Assembly (NCBI RefSeq): GCF_000525855.1 | Contig: NZ_AODE01000014.1 | Span: 62,001-126,000, forward strand | Direction of reading: 5' to 3' | DNA length: 64,000 nt | From: Listeria cornellensis FSL F6-0969 | Lineage (GTDB): Bacteria > Bacillota > Bacilli > Lactobacillales > Listeriaceae | Shown here: piece after piece, positions 54,417 to 64,000 of the stretch | Position numbering within the stretch: position 1 is the first letter of the stretch | Layout: each line of letters opens with the position of its first letter | Position numbers and translations under genes: made by a program | Notes under the pieces: model-generated | Told to the model about the DNA's origin: nothing | Databases searched by the model: none | What the model saw: only the letters and a program-made list of their open reading frames with translations

Positions 54417-55025
54417 TTGTTCTACACTTTTGCGATAAATTTCGTCCAGGTGATCCTCACGATAATCGGCGGACGCCTCCAAGTACAGAATAAAGACAAA
54501 ATCCCGGAAGCGCCATTCGTTGTCGTTTCCACGCACACATCGTGGATGGAAATTCTCTACCTCGGATTTGCCATAAAACCACTTCAAATTCACTATATGG
54601 CAAAACAAGAACTATTCAAAACCAAGTCACTAAACTGGTTAATGCGCCATCTCAACGCCTTCCCAGTAAATCGTGAAAATCCCGGTCCAAGCGCGATCAA
54701 GCTTCCAATTCGCCTGTTAAAAGACGGAAAAGTAGTCGGTATTTTCCCAAGTGGCACTAGAAAATCAGCTGGCCTCCATCTAAAACGCGGCGCTGTAACC
54801 GTGGCACTAAAAGGCAAAGTTCCAATCCTGCCAGCCGTATACGATGGGCCAAAAACAGTCGGTGAATTATTCAAACGGAAAAAAGTCATCATCCGATTCG
54901 GCGATCCAATTCCATTCAACGAAAAAGATATCGATCAAAAAGAACTACTAGAAATTAAATCTGAAGAAGTTTTGAAAACCTTCGAACGCTTACAAGCAGA
55001 AATAGACGAAACAAAAGGAAAATAA
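54417..55025 (+). CDS. plsC: 1-acyl-sn-glycerol-3-phosphate acyltransferase
   Basis: Second acylation in phosphatidic acid synthesis, at the membrane. 202 residues starting at TTG 54417 (GGAG upstream) with a hydrophobic N-terminus. Block I reads HTSWME where most members have H-x4-D. Block III GIFPSGTRK (F-P-E-G-T-R in many; here Ser replaces Glu) and block IV VPILPAVYDGP follow. The two acidic substitutions are unusual for the family. The rest fits well, so it may be active with changed residues. Monocistronic with a strong terminator. Confidence 0.85.
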   Translation: MFYTFAINFVQVILTIIGGRLQVQNKDKIPEAPFVVVSTHTSWMEILYLGFAIKPLQIHYMAKQELFKTKSLNWLMRHLNAFPVNRENPGPSAIKLPIRLLKDGKVVGIFPSGTRKSAGLHLKRGAVTVALKGKVPILPAVYDGPKTVGELFKRKKVIIRFGDPIPFNEKDIDQKELLEIKSEEVLKTFERLQAEIDETKGK

Positions 55026-55032
55026 GCCTATC

Positions 55033-55078
55033 AAAAAAAGCGTTACGAACCTCAAAAAAAAGGGTTGTAACGCTTTTT
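55033..55078. terminator. bidirectional terminator between plsC and the lipoprotein gene
   Basis: GCGTTAC/GTAACGC and AACC/GGTT form an eleven-pair stem with a one-base bulge, flanked by A-runs and T-runs on both sides. Confidence 0.85.
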
Positions 55079-55086
55079 ATTTAAAT

Positions 55087-55590
55087 TTACGCTGCTGTGT
55101 CATTCATAATATTAGATGGTGCTAAGCCGACATCTTTCAAAGCCTTACCAAGTGCGTCAGACGCCTTTTGCATCGCTTCATCTGCTGATTTTGTATCGAT
55201 TGGAGAAGCTTTTAAACCTTTAGCCTCCGCTGCATACGCATCACTCAGGTCTTTTACCGCCGTTTTGAAAGCTTCTGTCTCTGTACCAAAGTTCGGTACT
55301 TTTACATCCGCCAAAACTTGTGAAACCTTGTCAGCTGAGCTACTAGCCGCTGTTGCAAGTGTTGTAAGCTCTGCCCCTGTTGGTGGTGTATCACTACCAA
55401 TTGCCGCTTGATACGCGTCATAATCCGCATCATTGTCATTAATTTTTGCAACTAAATCCATGTAAAAACTCATGGCATCTGCACTAACATCTTTCTTCTC
55501 TGTTGTTTTTTCATCTTTCGCATCATTGCCGCAAGCCGCTAAGCTAAACACAAGTGCAAGAGAAAATAAAGCTACTAACCATTTCTTCAA
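55087..55590 (-). CDS. putative lipoprotein
   Basis: 167 residues. Signal peptide of lipoprotein type with lipobox SLAAC, lipid-bearing Cys near residue 20, then a charged linker and a helical domain rich in Ala, Asp and Lys. No family function recognised. Starts at TTG 55590 with GAGGAGG eight bases upstream and a good promoter at 55643-55671. The position beside plsC is like that of an unnamed lipoprotein in L. monocytogenes (from memory). Confidence 0.85.
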   Translation of the reverse strand: MKKWLVALFSLALVFSLAACGNDAKDEKTTEKKDVSADAMSFYMDLVAKINDNDADYDAYQAAIGSDTPPTGAELTTLATAASSSADKVSQVLADVKVPNFGTETEAFKTAVKDLSDAYAAEAKGLKASPIDTKSADEAMQKASDALGKALKDVGLAPSNIMNDTAA

Positions 55591-55642
55591 ATGAAAAACC
55601 TCCTCTTTTTATACATGTTGCCCAATTCATGCAACCTTACTC

Positions 55643-55671
55643 ATTATATCGATGTTCCTGTCATAATTCAA
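55643..55671 (-). promoter_or_regulatory. promoter of the lipoprotein gene
   Basis: TTGAAT (55666-55671) and TATAAT (55643-55648) with a 17-base spacer. Confidence 0.7.
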
Positions 55672-55707
55672 CCGTTTTCATGGGATGAATCCTCCCAAAT
55701 TTTAAAA

Positions 55708-56184
55708 TCAGGTTTCTCCCGTTTGCTCTAGTTTCCCAGCGACATTTTTATATTGAAAATACATCGCAATTCGCCAAGGAATAATCATCGCAAACGCTAG
55801 AATCCAAAACATTCCAGACAATTCACCAACATCCACCGAACCACTAATCCAATATTTAATACCAAGTCGAATTAACAGCAAACTCAACAAAATAACTGGA
55901 AACGATTTCGTCCGCTTAATAAAAACGTACTTATGCTTAATCTCAAACCGCGTTGTCCAAATTAAAATGAGCGAGAAAACTAGCCCCATCAATACAGCCT
56001 CTAAAATACCTGCAGGCGAAACTCGAAAATATGGAATCACGAACATAAGCGCTCCAGTACTCATCATAATCGGCGGAATAATAATTTTTTTCACGGTTGC
56101 CGGCTCTTTCGACGCCTTCATTCGAATCAAGATAACCCCGACACCAAAAACAAGCGTGATGATAATTGATAATATAAATGACAC
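55708..56184 (-). CDS. CcdC-like membrane protein
   Basis: 158 residues with four or five membrane helices (SFILSIIITLVFGVGVILIR at the start). The PPIMMSTGALMFVIPYFR stretch and overall pattern fit the CcdC/DUF1453 family, whose role is not established. Starts at GTG 56184 with GGAGGA upstream. It has its own promoter at 56221-56249. Confidence 0.8.
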   Translation of the reverse strand: MSFILSIIITLVFGVGVILIRMKASKEPATVKKIIIPPIMMSTGALMFVIPYFRVSPAGILEAVLMGLVFSLILIWTTRFEIKHKYVFIKRTKSFPVILLSLLLIRLGIKYWISGSVDVGELSGMFWILAFAMIIPWRIAMYFQYKNVAGKLEQTGET

Positions 56185-56220
56185 GTTTCTTCCTCCTAAT
56201 CGGCACTATTTACTTGCCTC

Positions 56221-56249
56221 ATTATAAACTTTTTTTAGAAGAAAAACAA
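56221..56249 (-). promoter_or_regulatory. promoter of the CcdC-like gene
   Basis: TTGTTT (56244-56249) and TATAAT (56221-56226) with a 17-base spacer, in the 78-bp gap after the ABC exporter operon. Confidence 0.65.
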
Positions 56250-56262
56250 CCTTTCTGCCCGA

Positions 56263-58063
56263 TTAACCCAGCTCCTCTAACTCCATGCCACTATTTTGCA
56301 ACTGGTACATCGAATGATACACACCGCCATGCTCCAGCAATTCCTCATGCGTTCCCCGTTCAATAATGCTTCCTTTACGAAGCACCAAAATCAAATCCGC
56401 ATCTTTTATCGTCGAAAGCCTGTGCGCAATCGCAATCGTTGTCCTACCCTGCCTCATATTTCGCAATCCCGTCTGAATCAAACTTTCCGTTTCCGTATCA
56501 ATATTCGCCGTCGCCTCATCTAAAACAAGAATTTGCGGATTCGTCACGACCGTCCTAGCGAATGAAATCAACTGACGCTGACCACTCGAAAACGCAGCGC
56601 CACGCTCAATAACCTTATGATCATACTTATCAGCCAACGTATTAATAAACCGATCTGCCTGAACAAATTGCGCCGCTTCCAAAATTTCTCGATCGGTAAT
56701 CAACTTATTATGCAACCGAATGTTATCCTTAATCGTGCCATAAAACATAAAGCTATCCTGTAAAACTAGCCCCGTTTTCGCACGCAATTCTTCCATCGGA
56801 TATCGCTTAATCGACTTCCCATCAATCAAAATCTCACCGCGCTCAAACTCATAGAAACGCATCATTAAATTGATAATCGAGCTTTTCCCACTTCCCGTAT
56901 GTCCAACAAGCGCAACCGTTTGCCCCGATTCAGCAGTAAAACTAATATCTTTCAACACATTCTTTTTTACCATCATATGAAAACGTAACATTTTTGAACT
57001 CAATCTTCGCTTGTCCAATGGCTAAACCGTCTTCCGCATCCTGTTCTGGCGCCAAATCTGTGCCATCCATAATTCGGAACACACGCGAAGCCGCCGTAAT
57101 CGCCTCTTGATACATCGCCAACCGCTCCATAATGTTGTAAATCGCCTCTAAAAACCGATCAAAATACGTGATAAAAGCGTAAATTGTCCCAATCGCGACC
57201 GGTCCTGAAAACGACTGAATCCCGAAGAAACTAAGAATCAACACAACCGCTAGCGAATAAATCAGATCAATCGCCGGACCAAGAAGCAATGCGTTAAATT
57301 TAATATTTTTCATACCAACATCGTAATAATCTTTATTAATCTCTTCAAACTCACCGATTAAGCGCTTTTCCTGATTAAACTGTTGCACAATCGACATCCC
57401 TGAAATAGACTCCGCAATCTTCGCATTTAATTGACTCAATTTTTCTCGGCGAGCTCTATAAAATTGCGAACTATACTTCCGGTACACAATAATAATCAGC
57501 ATTGTCAACGGAAAAACAAGCAAACTATACGCCGCCAATTTGGCATCCATAATAAACATCGCCGTATAAATTCCGATAAGCATAAACACACTTTGAATCG
57601 CCGTCCCGAGCACATTAATAAACATATCCTTAATCGCTTCCGTATCATTCGTGACACGCGAAACCAAGCTCCCCGCAGGCGTTTGATCAAAATAGCGCAT
57701 CCCCATATTCTGAAGTTTACTAAAGATATCCACCCGAATCCGCTGCACAATCCGTAAAGCAATTTTTTGAAATAAAACGAGTTGAAAATACCAAATCACA
57801 GACCTGCCAAGCGCCAGCCCCATATAGCCCGATGCCAACAAAAGAATCGGCCCAGCCACAAAATGAAGCGGTGTCAAGTAATCATCCAGAAATATTTTAA
57901 TCAAAATCGGCAAAAATACATCTGCCAGTGTAACCAGCATGACGAGAAAAATCGTTAAAATAAGCGCTGGGACATGATACTTCGTGTAGCTAAACAAGCG
58001 CTTCAAAACCGCACGATGTTCTTTTCCACTCATCGTTAACATTTCTTCATTATTCGGCTCCAT
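56263..58063 (-). CDS. ABC exporter half-transporter, second subunit (apparent frameshift)
   Basis: 599 residues after correction: six membrane helices (about 30-320), then an ATPase with GHTGSGKSSIINLMMRF, signature SSGQRQLISFAR and ILVLDEATANIDTETE. One extra base in the T-run 56963-56968 breaks it at the start of the ATPase, so uncorrected the membrane part has no motor. Start ATG 58063 (GGGGGTG upstream) overlaps the first subunit by 14 bases. Together they resemble B. subtilis YheH/YheI-type multidrug exporters. Confidence 0.92.
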
Positions 58064-59816
58064 TCGTATCACCCCCGCCCTCAATAAGCTCCTCTAATTG
58101 CTGATTCCGGAACATTTCCGCATACCAACCGTCGAGCGCCACAAGCTCCGCATGCGTTCCTCGCTCCACAATTCTCCCCTTATCAATCACGATAATAATC
58201 GTCGCATGCTCCACCGAACTGAGTCGATGTGCACTAATAATCGTCGTTTTATCCGCCCGATTTTCTTTGAGATTTTGCAAAATCAGCTCTTCCGTTTTCG
58301 CATCCACAGCCGAAAGCGCATCATCCAAAATAAGTAACTCTGGATTCATAATCAACGCCCTCGCAATCGCTAAACGCTGCTTCTGACCACCAGAAAGCGA
58401 CACACCACGCTCGCCCACGACTGTATCATAGCCGTCCGTGAACTCCGTGATATCCTCATGCACCGAGACCATCTCTGCAATATACTCTACATCCGCCTGC
58501 GATAATTTTGGATTTCCAAAACGAATATTTTCCCGAACCGTCGTTGAAAACAAAAACTGATCCTGCGGCACATAACCAATCGCACGTCGCAATCCCCGCA
58601 CCGTATAGCGTTGAATCGCCTCCCCATCAAACTTAATCGAGCCCTGATAATCATCATATTCCCGCATCAACAATTTCAAAAGCGTCGTCTTACCAGAACC
58701 CGTTCGCCCCACAATCCCAAGCGTTCCACCCGATTTCAACTGAAAAACAATATCTTGCAAAACTGGCGCATTCTCATCAGGATACGTAAATGCCTCTAAC
58801 GCAAAATCAATATCCCCGCGCGGTAACTCATCGATTGCCCCAAAATCATCCTTCACGTCCTCCGGCTCATTTAGCAACGTATTCAACCGATCATACGACG
58901 CATTCCCACGCTGAATCACATTAAATAAGAACCCAAACGCCAACATCGGCCAAATCAACAAGAATAAATAGTTCGTAAATGCAATCACCTGACCAATCGT
59001 AAGGGTCCCTTCCATCACAAATTTCGCCCCAAAAGCAAGCGAAAGTACAAACGAAACACTCACAATAATCGAAATCATCGGATCAAACATCGCATCCAAT
59101 TTCGCAACTTTCACGTTGACACCGACAACCTCCTCCGTCTGTCTTCTAAAATCCTCAATATCCTCCTGCTCCTGCCCGAATGTTTTCGTGACCTTAATCC
59201 CCGACAGACTTTCCTGCGTCTTATCATTCAACTTCGAAAATTCCGCCTGGGCGCTATGAAAACGATCATGCAATTTCCGACCAAGCACCGAACTTCCCCA
59301 CACCATAAAAGGCATCGGCAACAGCGCAATCAACGTCAAGCGCCAATCAATCGTAATCGCCATCGTTGCAATAACTGTACTTCCCGTCAAAATGGAATCA
59401 CACAACGTCAAAACACCGAACCCAGCCACTTGTTGAATCGCCGAAATATCATTCGTCGCATGCGCCATCAAATCCCCCGTTCGATAGCGCTGAAAAAAGA
59501 ACGGCGACATTTTCGATAAATGCTCAAATAATCGTAATCGCAATTGGCGCTGCAACTTATTATCCGATCCAAAAATCATCATCCGCCAAAAATAACGACC
59601 CACATACGCCACAACAGCAGCCCCAAGTAGCACTCCCATCCACATGTATAAATGATTTTTCGTCAGCGTATCCTTACTAATCGCGTCCACCGTCATACCA
59701 AGTATTTTCGGCGGCACCAGTTGGAGCAAAGTTATCATAAAAAGCAATGAAACCCCGATAATATACGATTTTCGCTGCTCTTTAAAAAACCATCCCAACT
59801 CCTTATAAATCTTCAT
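58050..59816 (-). CDS. ABC exporter half-transporter, first subunit
   Basis: 588 residues, intact: six membrane helices, then an ATPase with GRTGSGKTTLLKLLMREY, signature VSLSGGQKQRLAIAR, Walker B LLILDDALSAVD and ISAHRLSSVEHA. In heterodimeric exporters one site is degenerate: here Walker B is followed by Asp in place of the catalytic Glu (LDDALS), while the partner has LDEATA. So this subunit carries the degenerate site. Start ATG 59816 with GAGGG upstream. Confidence 0.93.
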   Translation of the reverse strand: MKIYKELGWFFKEQRKSYIIGVSLLFMITLLQLVPPKILGMTVDAISKDTLTKNHLYMWMGVLLGAAVVAYVGRYFWRMMIFGSDNKLQRQLRLRLFEHLSKMSPFFFQRYRTGDLMAHATNDISAIQQVAGFGVLTLCDSILTGSTVIATMAITIDWRLTLIALLPMPFMVWGSSVLGRKLHDRFHSAQAEFSKLNDKTQESLSGIKVTKTFGQEQEDIEDFRRQTEEVVGVNVKVAKLDAMFDPMISIIVSVSFVLSLAFGAKFVMEGTLTIGQVIAFTNYLFLLIWPMLAFGFLFNVIQRGNASYDRLNTLLNEPEDVKDDFGAIDELPRGDIDFALEAFTYPDENAPVLQDIVFQLKSGGTLGIVGRTGSGKTTLLKLLMREYDDYQGSIKFDGEAIQRYTVRGLRRAIGYVPQDQFLFSTTVRENIRFGNPKLSQADVEYIAEMVSVHEDITEFTDGYDTVVGERGVSLSGGQKQRLAIARALIMNPELLILDDALSAVDAKTEELILQNLKENRADKTTIISAHRLSSVEHATIIIVIDKGRIVERGTHAELVALDGWYAEMFRNQQLEELIEGGGDTNGAE

Positions 59817-59866
59817 TCCCAACCCTCTTTTCTCTTAAAACCCATTTTAATCCTTTTTTCGGACAT

Positions 59867-59900
59867 AAAAAATAACGGACATGTCTTGCTCTGCCCATTA
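59867..59900 (-). terminator. possible terminator after the small gene
   Basis: On the minus strand TAATGG and CCGTTA pair (with internal CA/TG) and are followed by TTTTTT. Modest stem. Confidence 0.4.
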
Positions 59901-60052
59901 CTGTTTGGAAATATATATCGAAATGATGCCCATAAAAGTACACATACCAGCCCTCAAATAAGCCTGTACCTCTTCCTCGATATAACGGACGCCGAATTTA
60001 GGCTATCTCCTACAATAATGGTGTGTTTATCCAATCCTATTATCTTTTTCAT
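59898..60052 (-). CDS. unrecognised 51-residue protein (apparent frameshift)
   Basis: A perfect GGAGG eight bases before ATG 60052 opens MKKIIGLDKHTIIVGDSL. As written it stops after 32 codons. Adding one base to the AAA at 59997-59999 (minus strand) continues KFGVRYIEEEVQAYLRAG and MCTFMGIISIYISKQ to the stop at 59898. The corrected protein has an amphipathic helix and a hydrophobic C-terminal segment. I know no family. It lies between the M20 hydrolase and the ABC exporter, same strand, and could be a small membrane protein. Confidence 0.5.
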
Positions 60053-60157
60053 TGTCCTTACCTCCTTCTCAAATTTGTTTACAAAAACTAGTGTAACCGA
60101 TTTCTTCAAAAGATTCAAGTATATTTATAATTTTTTTATTTAACAGACAAAGAACCC

Positions 60158-61339
60158 TTATTCCGGATTCTCTGTCAAATATGTGTAAGCGTACTGCGCG
60201 TATAGTTCCGCGCCATAAACCAGTGCATCCTCATCCACATTAAATCGGCCATGATGATGCGCCCATTCCGTATCCTTTTCTGAATTTCCAGACCCAACAA
60301 GCGCAAAACAACCTGGAGCCTCCTGCAAATAATAACTAAAATCCTCACCCGCCATCGTTGGTCGGTCTGAATAAAGCACCGCATCACCAAAACTACTGGC
60401 AACCACACGCTGAGCCAATTCCGAACTCTGCACCTCATTTATCACCGCATGCGTCCCGTAGCGATAATCCACTTCCACCGTTGCTCCATAAGTAGCTGCC
60501 ACTTGCTCTGCATACCGCCGAATCGCAATTTCCATTTTTTCACGGACCCCTGGATGAAAAGACCGAACCGTCCCTTCCAAAATCGCATTTTCCGCAATCA
60601 CATTATATCGCGTTCCAGCTTCCATACGCCCTATCGTAAAAACAGCCGGCTCAAGCGGATCCATTTCCCGTGATACAATCGCCTGGGCTCCCATGACAAA
60701 AGCCGAAGCAACAACGGTCGCATCAACACAAGCGTTCGGCATCGCACCATGCCCACCGCGTCCCGTAAACCTAATCTCAACCACATCCGCAGACGCAAAA
60801 ACAGGCCCAGTGTTACAAGAAATAGTATGCGTCGGCAATTGCGACCAAATATGAATCCCAAACACATTATCCACGCCATGCATCGCACCTTGCTGAATCA
60901 TCGCCTCCGCACCTTCCGTAATCTCCTCCGCAGGCTGAAAAATAAAACGCACCGTCCCAGCCAACTCATCCTGAACTGCAACAAGCGCTTCTGCCGCACA
61001 AAGTAACATCGCCGTATGTGCATCGTGTCCGCACGCATGCATTTTCCCATCATTTCGCGATTGGTAAGACAGCGCCTCGGTCAATTCCATCACAGGTAAC
61101 GCATCCATATCCGCACGAAGCGCTACCGTTTTCCCGCCCCTGTTTCCGACCAGTTCGGCCACGACCCCCGTCGGCTCCATTCGCCGATACGCAATTCCCA
61201 TCCGTTCAAGCTCCGTTACAACCCGATTCGTCGTCCGGATCTCCTGCCACGACAACTCCGGATTCCTATGTAAATCCCTCCGAAAAGCAACCATCATTTC
61301 CTCATTCCGCTTAATCTCAGCCTTTATCTTTCCATTCAT
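60158..61339 (-). CDS. M20-family amidohydrolase
   Basis: 393 residues; zinc-dependent hydrolase related to hippurate and N-acyl-amino acid hydrolases. Motifs: DLHRNPELSWQE near the start, ADMDALP, HACGHDAHTAMLL and FQPAEEITEGAEAM, with the metal-binding Cys, His, Glu and Asp residues of the family, and GRGGHGAMPN in the dimerisation domain. Substrate uncertain (N-acetyl-diaminopimelate deacetylase is one option). GGAGG upstream; intact. Confidence 0.92.
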   Translation of the reverse strand: MNGKIKAEIKRNEEMMVAFRRDLHRNPELSWQEIRTTNRVVTELERMGIAYRRMEPTGVVAELVGNRGGKTVALRADMDALPVMELTEALSYQSRNDGKMHACGHDAHTAMLLCAAEALVAVQDELAGTVRFIFQPAEEITEGAEAMIQQGAMHGVDNVFGIHIWSQLPTHTISCNTGPVFASADVVEIRFTGRGGHGAMPNACVDATVVASAFVMGAQAIVSREMDPLEPAVFTIGRMEAGTRYNVIAENAILEGTVRSFHPGVREKMEIAIRRYAEQVAATYGATVEVDYRYGTHAVINEVQSSELAQRVVASSFGDAVLYSDRPTMAGEDFSYYLQEAPGCFALVGSGNSEKDTEWAHHHGRFNVDEDALVYGAELYAQYAYTYLTENPE

Positions 61340-61466
61340 CCCAACGCCTCCAATTCGTTTTTTAAAGTACCGTCTAGCCTGATGAACCTATTCTACCACT
61401 CTAGCACCACTTTTACTTGCGACACGCTCGGAAAACCCAAAATATTCTGCAAATACTAGTTAAAAC

Positions 61467-61518
61467 TAAAAAACACCTCTCAAAATCACGTCTCAAACGT
61501 AATTCTAAAAAGTGTTTC
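61467..61518 (-). terminator. terminator after yneF
   Basis: On the minus strand AAACAC/GTGTTT outer arms and ATTACGT/ACGTGAT inner arms form a long stem followed by six T. The rest of the 255-bp gap between yneF and the M20 gene holds nothing else that I can support. Confidence 0.6.
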
Positions 61519-61594
61519 AAGTATACCAAAAAATAAGCTGTTTAGAACGACTGTATCAAACTATAAAATATAGCATCCATTCCCGATTCTAATC

Positions 61595-61834
61595 TTATTT
61601 TTTCTTCTTCGTTTTTCCTTCTTTTTCTTGCTGTTTGCCCATGGCGTTCATCATTTGGTTAATTTTCTTTTGTGACGGTTTCATTCCCATTTGGGCCATC
61701 ATCATTTGTAACATTTGCTCATTGATTGGCGGGTTTTTCTTCAGATACGTCATCATGTATCTTCTTGCAATGAAAAATCCTAATGCCAAACCAGCAATTA
61801 AGCAAAGTATGCCGATAAGTATATACCACAACAT
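61595..61834 (-). CDS. yneF: YneF family (UPF0154) small membrane protein
   Basis: 79 residues from ATG 61834 with GAGGAGGAG upstream: one N-terminal membrane helix ([20 protein letters not shown]) followed by the conserved [20 protein letters not shown] and a Lys-rich tail. Function unknown. It lies next to tkt as in other Bacillales. Confidence 0.92.
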   Translation of the reverse strand: MLWYILIGILCLIAGLALGFFIARRYMMTYLKKNPPINEQMLQMMMAQMGMKPSQKKINQMMNAMGKQQEKEGKTKKKK

Positions 61835-62001
61835 ATTCTCTTTCTCCTCCTCGAAACAATATATCCCTTTTATTGTACTTGATTTATCAGGCCAAAACAA
61901 TAGTTTTTCGATATTCTATAGCAATAAAAGTTCGCTATCATTAAAAAATCACAACTGCCTCATTATACCATCAACACAACGTATACACAACATATTATCA
62001 T

Positions 62002-62048
62002 AAAAAGAAGTGCAAAATGATTGAGCAAAAGCTCGCCTCATCTTGCAC
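62002..62048 (-). terminator. tkt terminator
   Basis: GTGCAAGATGA and TCATTTTGCAC with GAGC/GCTC inside form a long stem around TTTT, followed by TTCTTTTT on the minus strand. 14 bases after the tkt stop. Confidence 0.9.
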
Positions 62049-62061
62049 TCCAATCTATTAC

Positions 62062-64000
62062 TTATAAAGATTTCACAGTGTTAACAACGTTCTCCACAGT
62101 GAAACCATAGTTTTTAATAATCGTATCGCCTGGTGCCGAAGCGCCAAACTTGTCGATTCCAATTGTCTTACCATCTAGACCAACGTAACGTTCCCAACCA
62201 AGCGTTGAGCCCATTTCGATAGATACACGTTTACGAACCACATTCGGTAGAACACTCTCTTTATATTCCGCTGATTGCTGATCAAACAAATCAAATGACG
62301 GGATACTAACGACAGATGCATCGATACCATCTTTGGCAAGTTCCGTTTGTGCTTGCACAGCTAAATTAACTTCCGATCCAGTTGCTAAAAGAAGTACATC
62401 CGCCACGTCTTTCTTCGCTGGAGACAACACATATGCTCCTTTAGCCACGCCTTCTTCCGCCAATTTAGCAGAATTCGGCAATGTTGGTAAGTTTTGACGC
62501 GTAAGCACAAGAGCCGTTGGACGATTAGTTGAGCGAATCGCGATTTTCCATGCTGCAACAACTTCATTCCCATCTGCTGGGCGAAGCAATGTCAAACCAG
62601 GCATCGCACGAAGAGAAGCGATTTGTTCTACAGGTTCATGCGTTGGACCATCTTCCCCTACCGCAATACTGTCATGCGTCAACACATAATTAACTGGCAA
62701 GTGTTGAATCGCAGATAAGCGAATCGCCGCACGCAGATAGTCAGAGAATACAAAGAATGTTCCACCGTAAACTTTCAGCCCAGAATGTAACGCCATACCA
62801 TTCAGTGCGGCACCCATTGCGAACTCACGTACCCCAAACCAAATATTACGATCAGCAGGTGTAGCTTTCGTGAACTCACCATCCGTTGCAATATTAGTAT
62901 TGTTGGAACCAGCTAAATCAGCAGACCCACCAAATAGTTGTGGTAACTTCGCAGCTAAGGAATTGATTACCTCACCACTCGACGCACGGCTAGCAAGCGA
63001 CTTATCCTCACCATATACAGGTAAATCCTTATCCCAGCCTTCTGGAAGTTCCTCCTTCAAGCTAAGCTCTAATTGAGCCGCAAGTTCAGGAAATTTCTCT
63101 TTATAAGAAGCAAACATCGTGTTCCATGCCTGTTCTTCCTCAGCGCCACGTTTTGCAAGCGTCTCTTTAAAACGATCGTACACTTCACTTGGAACATAGA
63201 AATCTTCCTCGTAATCCCAACCATATACTGCTTTGGCAGCTTTAATGCCATCCGCACCAAGTGGAGCACCATGAACCTTGCTCGTACCTTCGTTTGGAGC
63301 ACCAAAGCCAATAACTGTTTTCACTTCAATCATCGTTGGTTGTGATGTATTTTGTTTTGCTTTTTCGATAGCTGCTAAAATTTCCGTTGTATCATTGCCA
63401 TCTTTAACGAGCAAGTGTTCCCAACCGTAAGATTCAAAACGTTGCTTCACGCTCTCAGAAAATGATTTATCCAAATCACCGTCTAGTGAAATATCGTTAG
63501 AATCATATAAGAGTACCAAACGACCAAGTTGTTGATGTCCAGCAAGGGAAGCTGCTTCTGATGCAACACCTTCCATCAAATCGCCATCACCACATAATGC
63601 ATATGTATAGTGATCCACAACTGGGAATCCATCTTTATTATACATTGCTTCTAAATGTCTTTCTGCCATTGCCATACCGACAGCCATCGCAATACCTTGT
63701 CCAAGTGGACCAGTAGTCGCATCTACACCATCTGTATGATGAACCTCAGGATGACCAGGTGTTTTGCTATCCCATTGGCGGAACTGCTTTAAATCTTCTA
63801 ATCCTAATTTATAACCACTAAGGTGTAGCAAACTATAAAGCAACATAGAACCATGTCCTGCAGAAAGAACGAAGCGGTCCCGGTTAAACCAGTGTGAATT
63901 AGCTGGGTTTGCTTTCAGTACTTTAGACCATAATGCGTACGCCATTGGAGCTGCCCCCATTGGTAATCCTGGGTGACCAGAATTGGCTTTTTGAATTGCG
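62062..64000 (-). CDS. tkt: transketolase, 5' end missing
   Basis: Thiamine-diphosphate enzyme of the pentose phosphate pathway, moving two-carbon units. The frame is open to the right edge; about 645 residues are visible and some 15-20 N-terminal residues are outside. Motifs: [32 protein letters not shown], the ThDP motif [17 protein letters not shown] and, in the pyrimidine domain, [20 protein letters not shown]. The apparent Met at 63960 is internal. Intact within the window. Confidence 0.97.
   Translation of the reverse strand, partial: AIQKANSGHPGLPMGAAPMAYALWSKVLKANPANSHWFNRDRFVLSAGHGSMLLYSLLHLSGYKLGLEDLKQFRQWDSKTPGHPEVHHTDGVDATTGPLGQGIAMAVGMAMAERHLEAMYNKDGFPVVDHYTYALCGDGDLMEGVASEAASLAGHQQLGRLVLLYDSNDISLDGDLDKSFSESVKQRFESYGWEHLLVKDGNDTTEILAAIEKAKQNTSQPTMIEVKTVIGFGAPNEGTSKVHGAPLGADGIKAAKAVYGWDYEEDFYVPSEVYDRFKETLAKRGAEEEQAWNTMFASYKEKFPELAAQLELSLKEELPEGWDKDLPVYGEDKSLASRASSGEVINSLAAKLPQLFGGSADLAGSNNTNIATDGEFTKATPADRNIWFGVREFAMGAALNGMALHSGLKVYGGTFFVFSDYLRAAIRLSAIQHLPVNYVLTHDSIAVGEDGPTHEPVEQIASLRAMPGLTLLRPADGNEVVAAWKIAIRSTNRPTALVLTRQNLPTLPNSAKLAEEGVAKGAYVLSPAKKDVADVLLLATGSEVNLAVQAQTELAKDGIDASVVSIPSFDLFDQQSAEYKESVLPNVVRKRVSIEMGSTLGWERYVGLDGKTIGIDKFGASAPGDTIIKNYGFTVENVVNTVKSL

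Overview
The window reads as a low-to-mid GC Firmicute of the family Listeriaceae (Listeria in the wide sense). The evidence is gene content and order: a pyrH-frr-uppS-cdsA-dxr-rseP-proS-polC-rimP-nusA-ylxR-ylxQ-infB-ylxP-rbfA-truB-ribF-rpsO-pnp run, a Listeria-type AdhE/LAP, a tag-AKR/acnA/SNF2/sbcCD/plsC/ABC block and yneF-tkt, with Gram-positive ribosome binding sites throughout. No species is claimed. From memory of the L. monocytogenes EGD-e map, three blocks that are separate there (around lmo1305-1331, lmo1634-1652 and lmo1657-1658) are joined here.

Layout. 1-22.6 kb, minus strand: translation, RNA and isoprenoid/phospholipid housekeeping genes, interrupted by long palindromic intergenic sequences (rpsO-pnp, rbfA-truB, proS-polC, frr-uppS). 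22.8-24.6 kb, plus: a membrane glycerophosphodiester phosphodiesterase. 24.7-27.9 kb, minus: a type VII secreted LXG toxin cassette (two small helical partners, an LXG protein with a TNT-like NADase C-terminus, two candidate immunity genes). This cassette is enclosed by a 72-bp near-perfect duplication of the 3' end and terminator of tsf, which looks like attL/attR. 27.9-29.6 kb: tsf and rpsB. 29.9-31.8 kb: a multicopper oxidase fused to a membrane domain. 32.2-34.8 kb: adhE with a Rex-like operator and a leader terminator. 35-41 kb: methyltransferase, VOC protein, a Bce-type two-component system divergent from its ABC transporter, tag. 41-46 kb: aldo/keto reductase, aconitase, lytic transglycosylase, YflT-like protein. 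46-54 kb: SNF2 helicase, acetyltransferase, SbcC/SbcD. 54-62 kb: plsC, lipoprotein, CcdC-like protein, heterodimeric ABC exporter, an unrecognised 51-residue protein, M20 amidohydrolase, YneF. Transketolase runs off the right edge and PNPase off the left edge.

A major caveat: about 23 single-base frameshifts, nearly all in short homopolymers and mostly insertions, break 19 genes, including essential ones (infB, rpsB, polC, frr, truB, rbfA). Correcting one base at each site restores family-length proteins, so I annotate the full genes and treat the breaks as sequencing or assembly errors.

The most interesting locus is the att-flanked LXG-TNT cassette at the tsf 3' end, a position known (from memory) as the integration site of Listeria phage B054. 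It suggests that an interbacterial toxin island occupies, or is the residue of, a prophage-type integration at this site. I saw no rRNA, tRNA, CRISPR array or intact insertion sequence.
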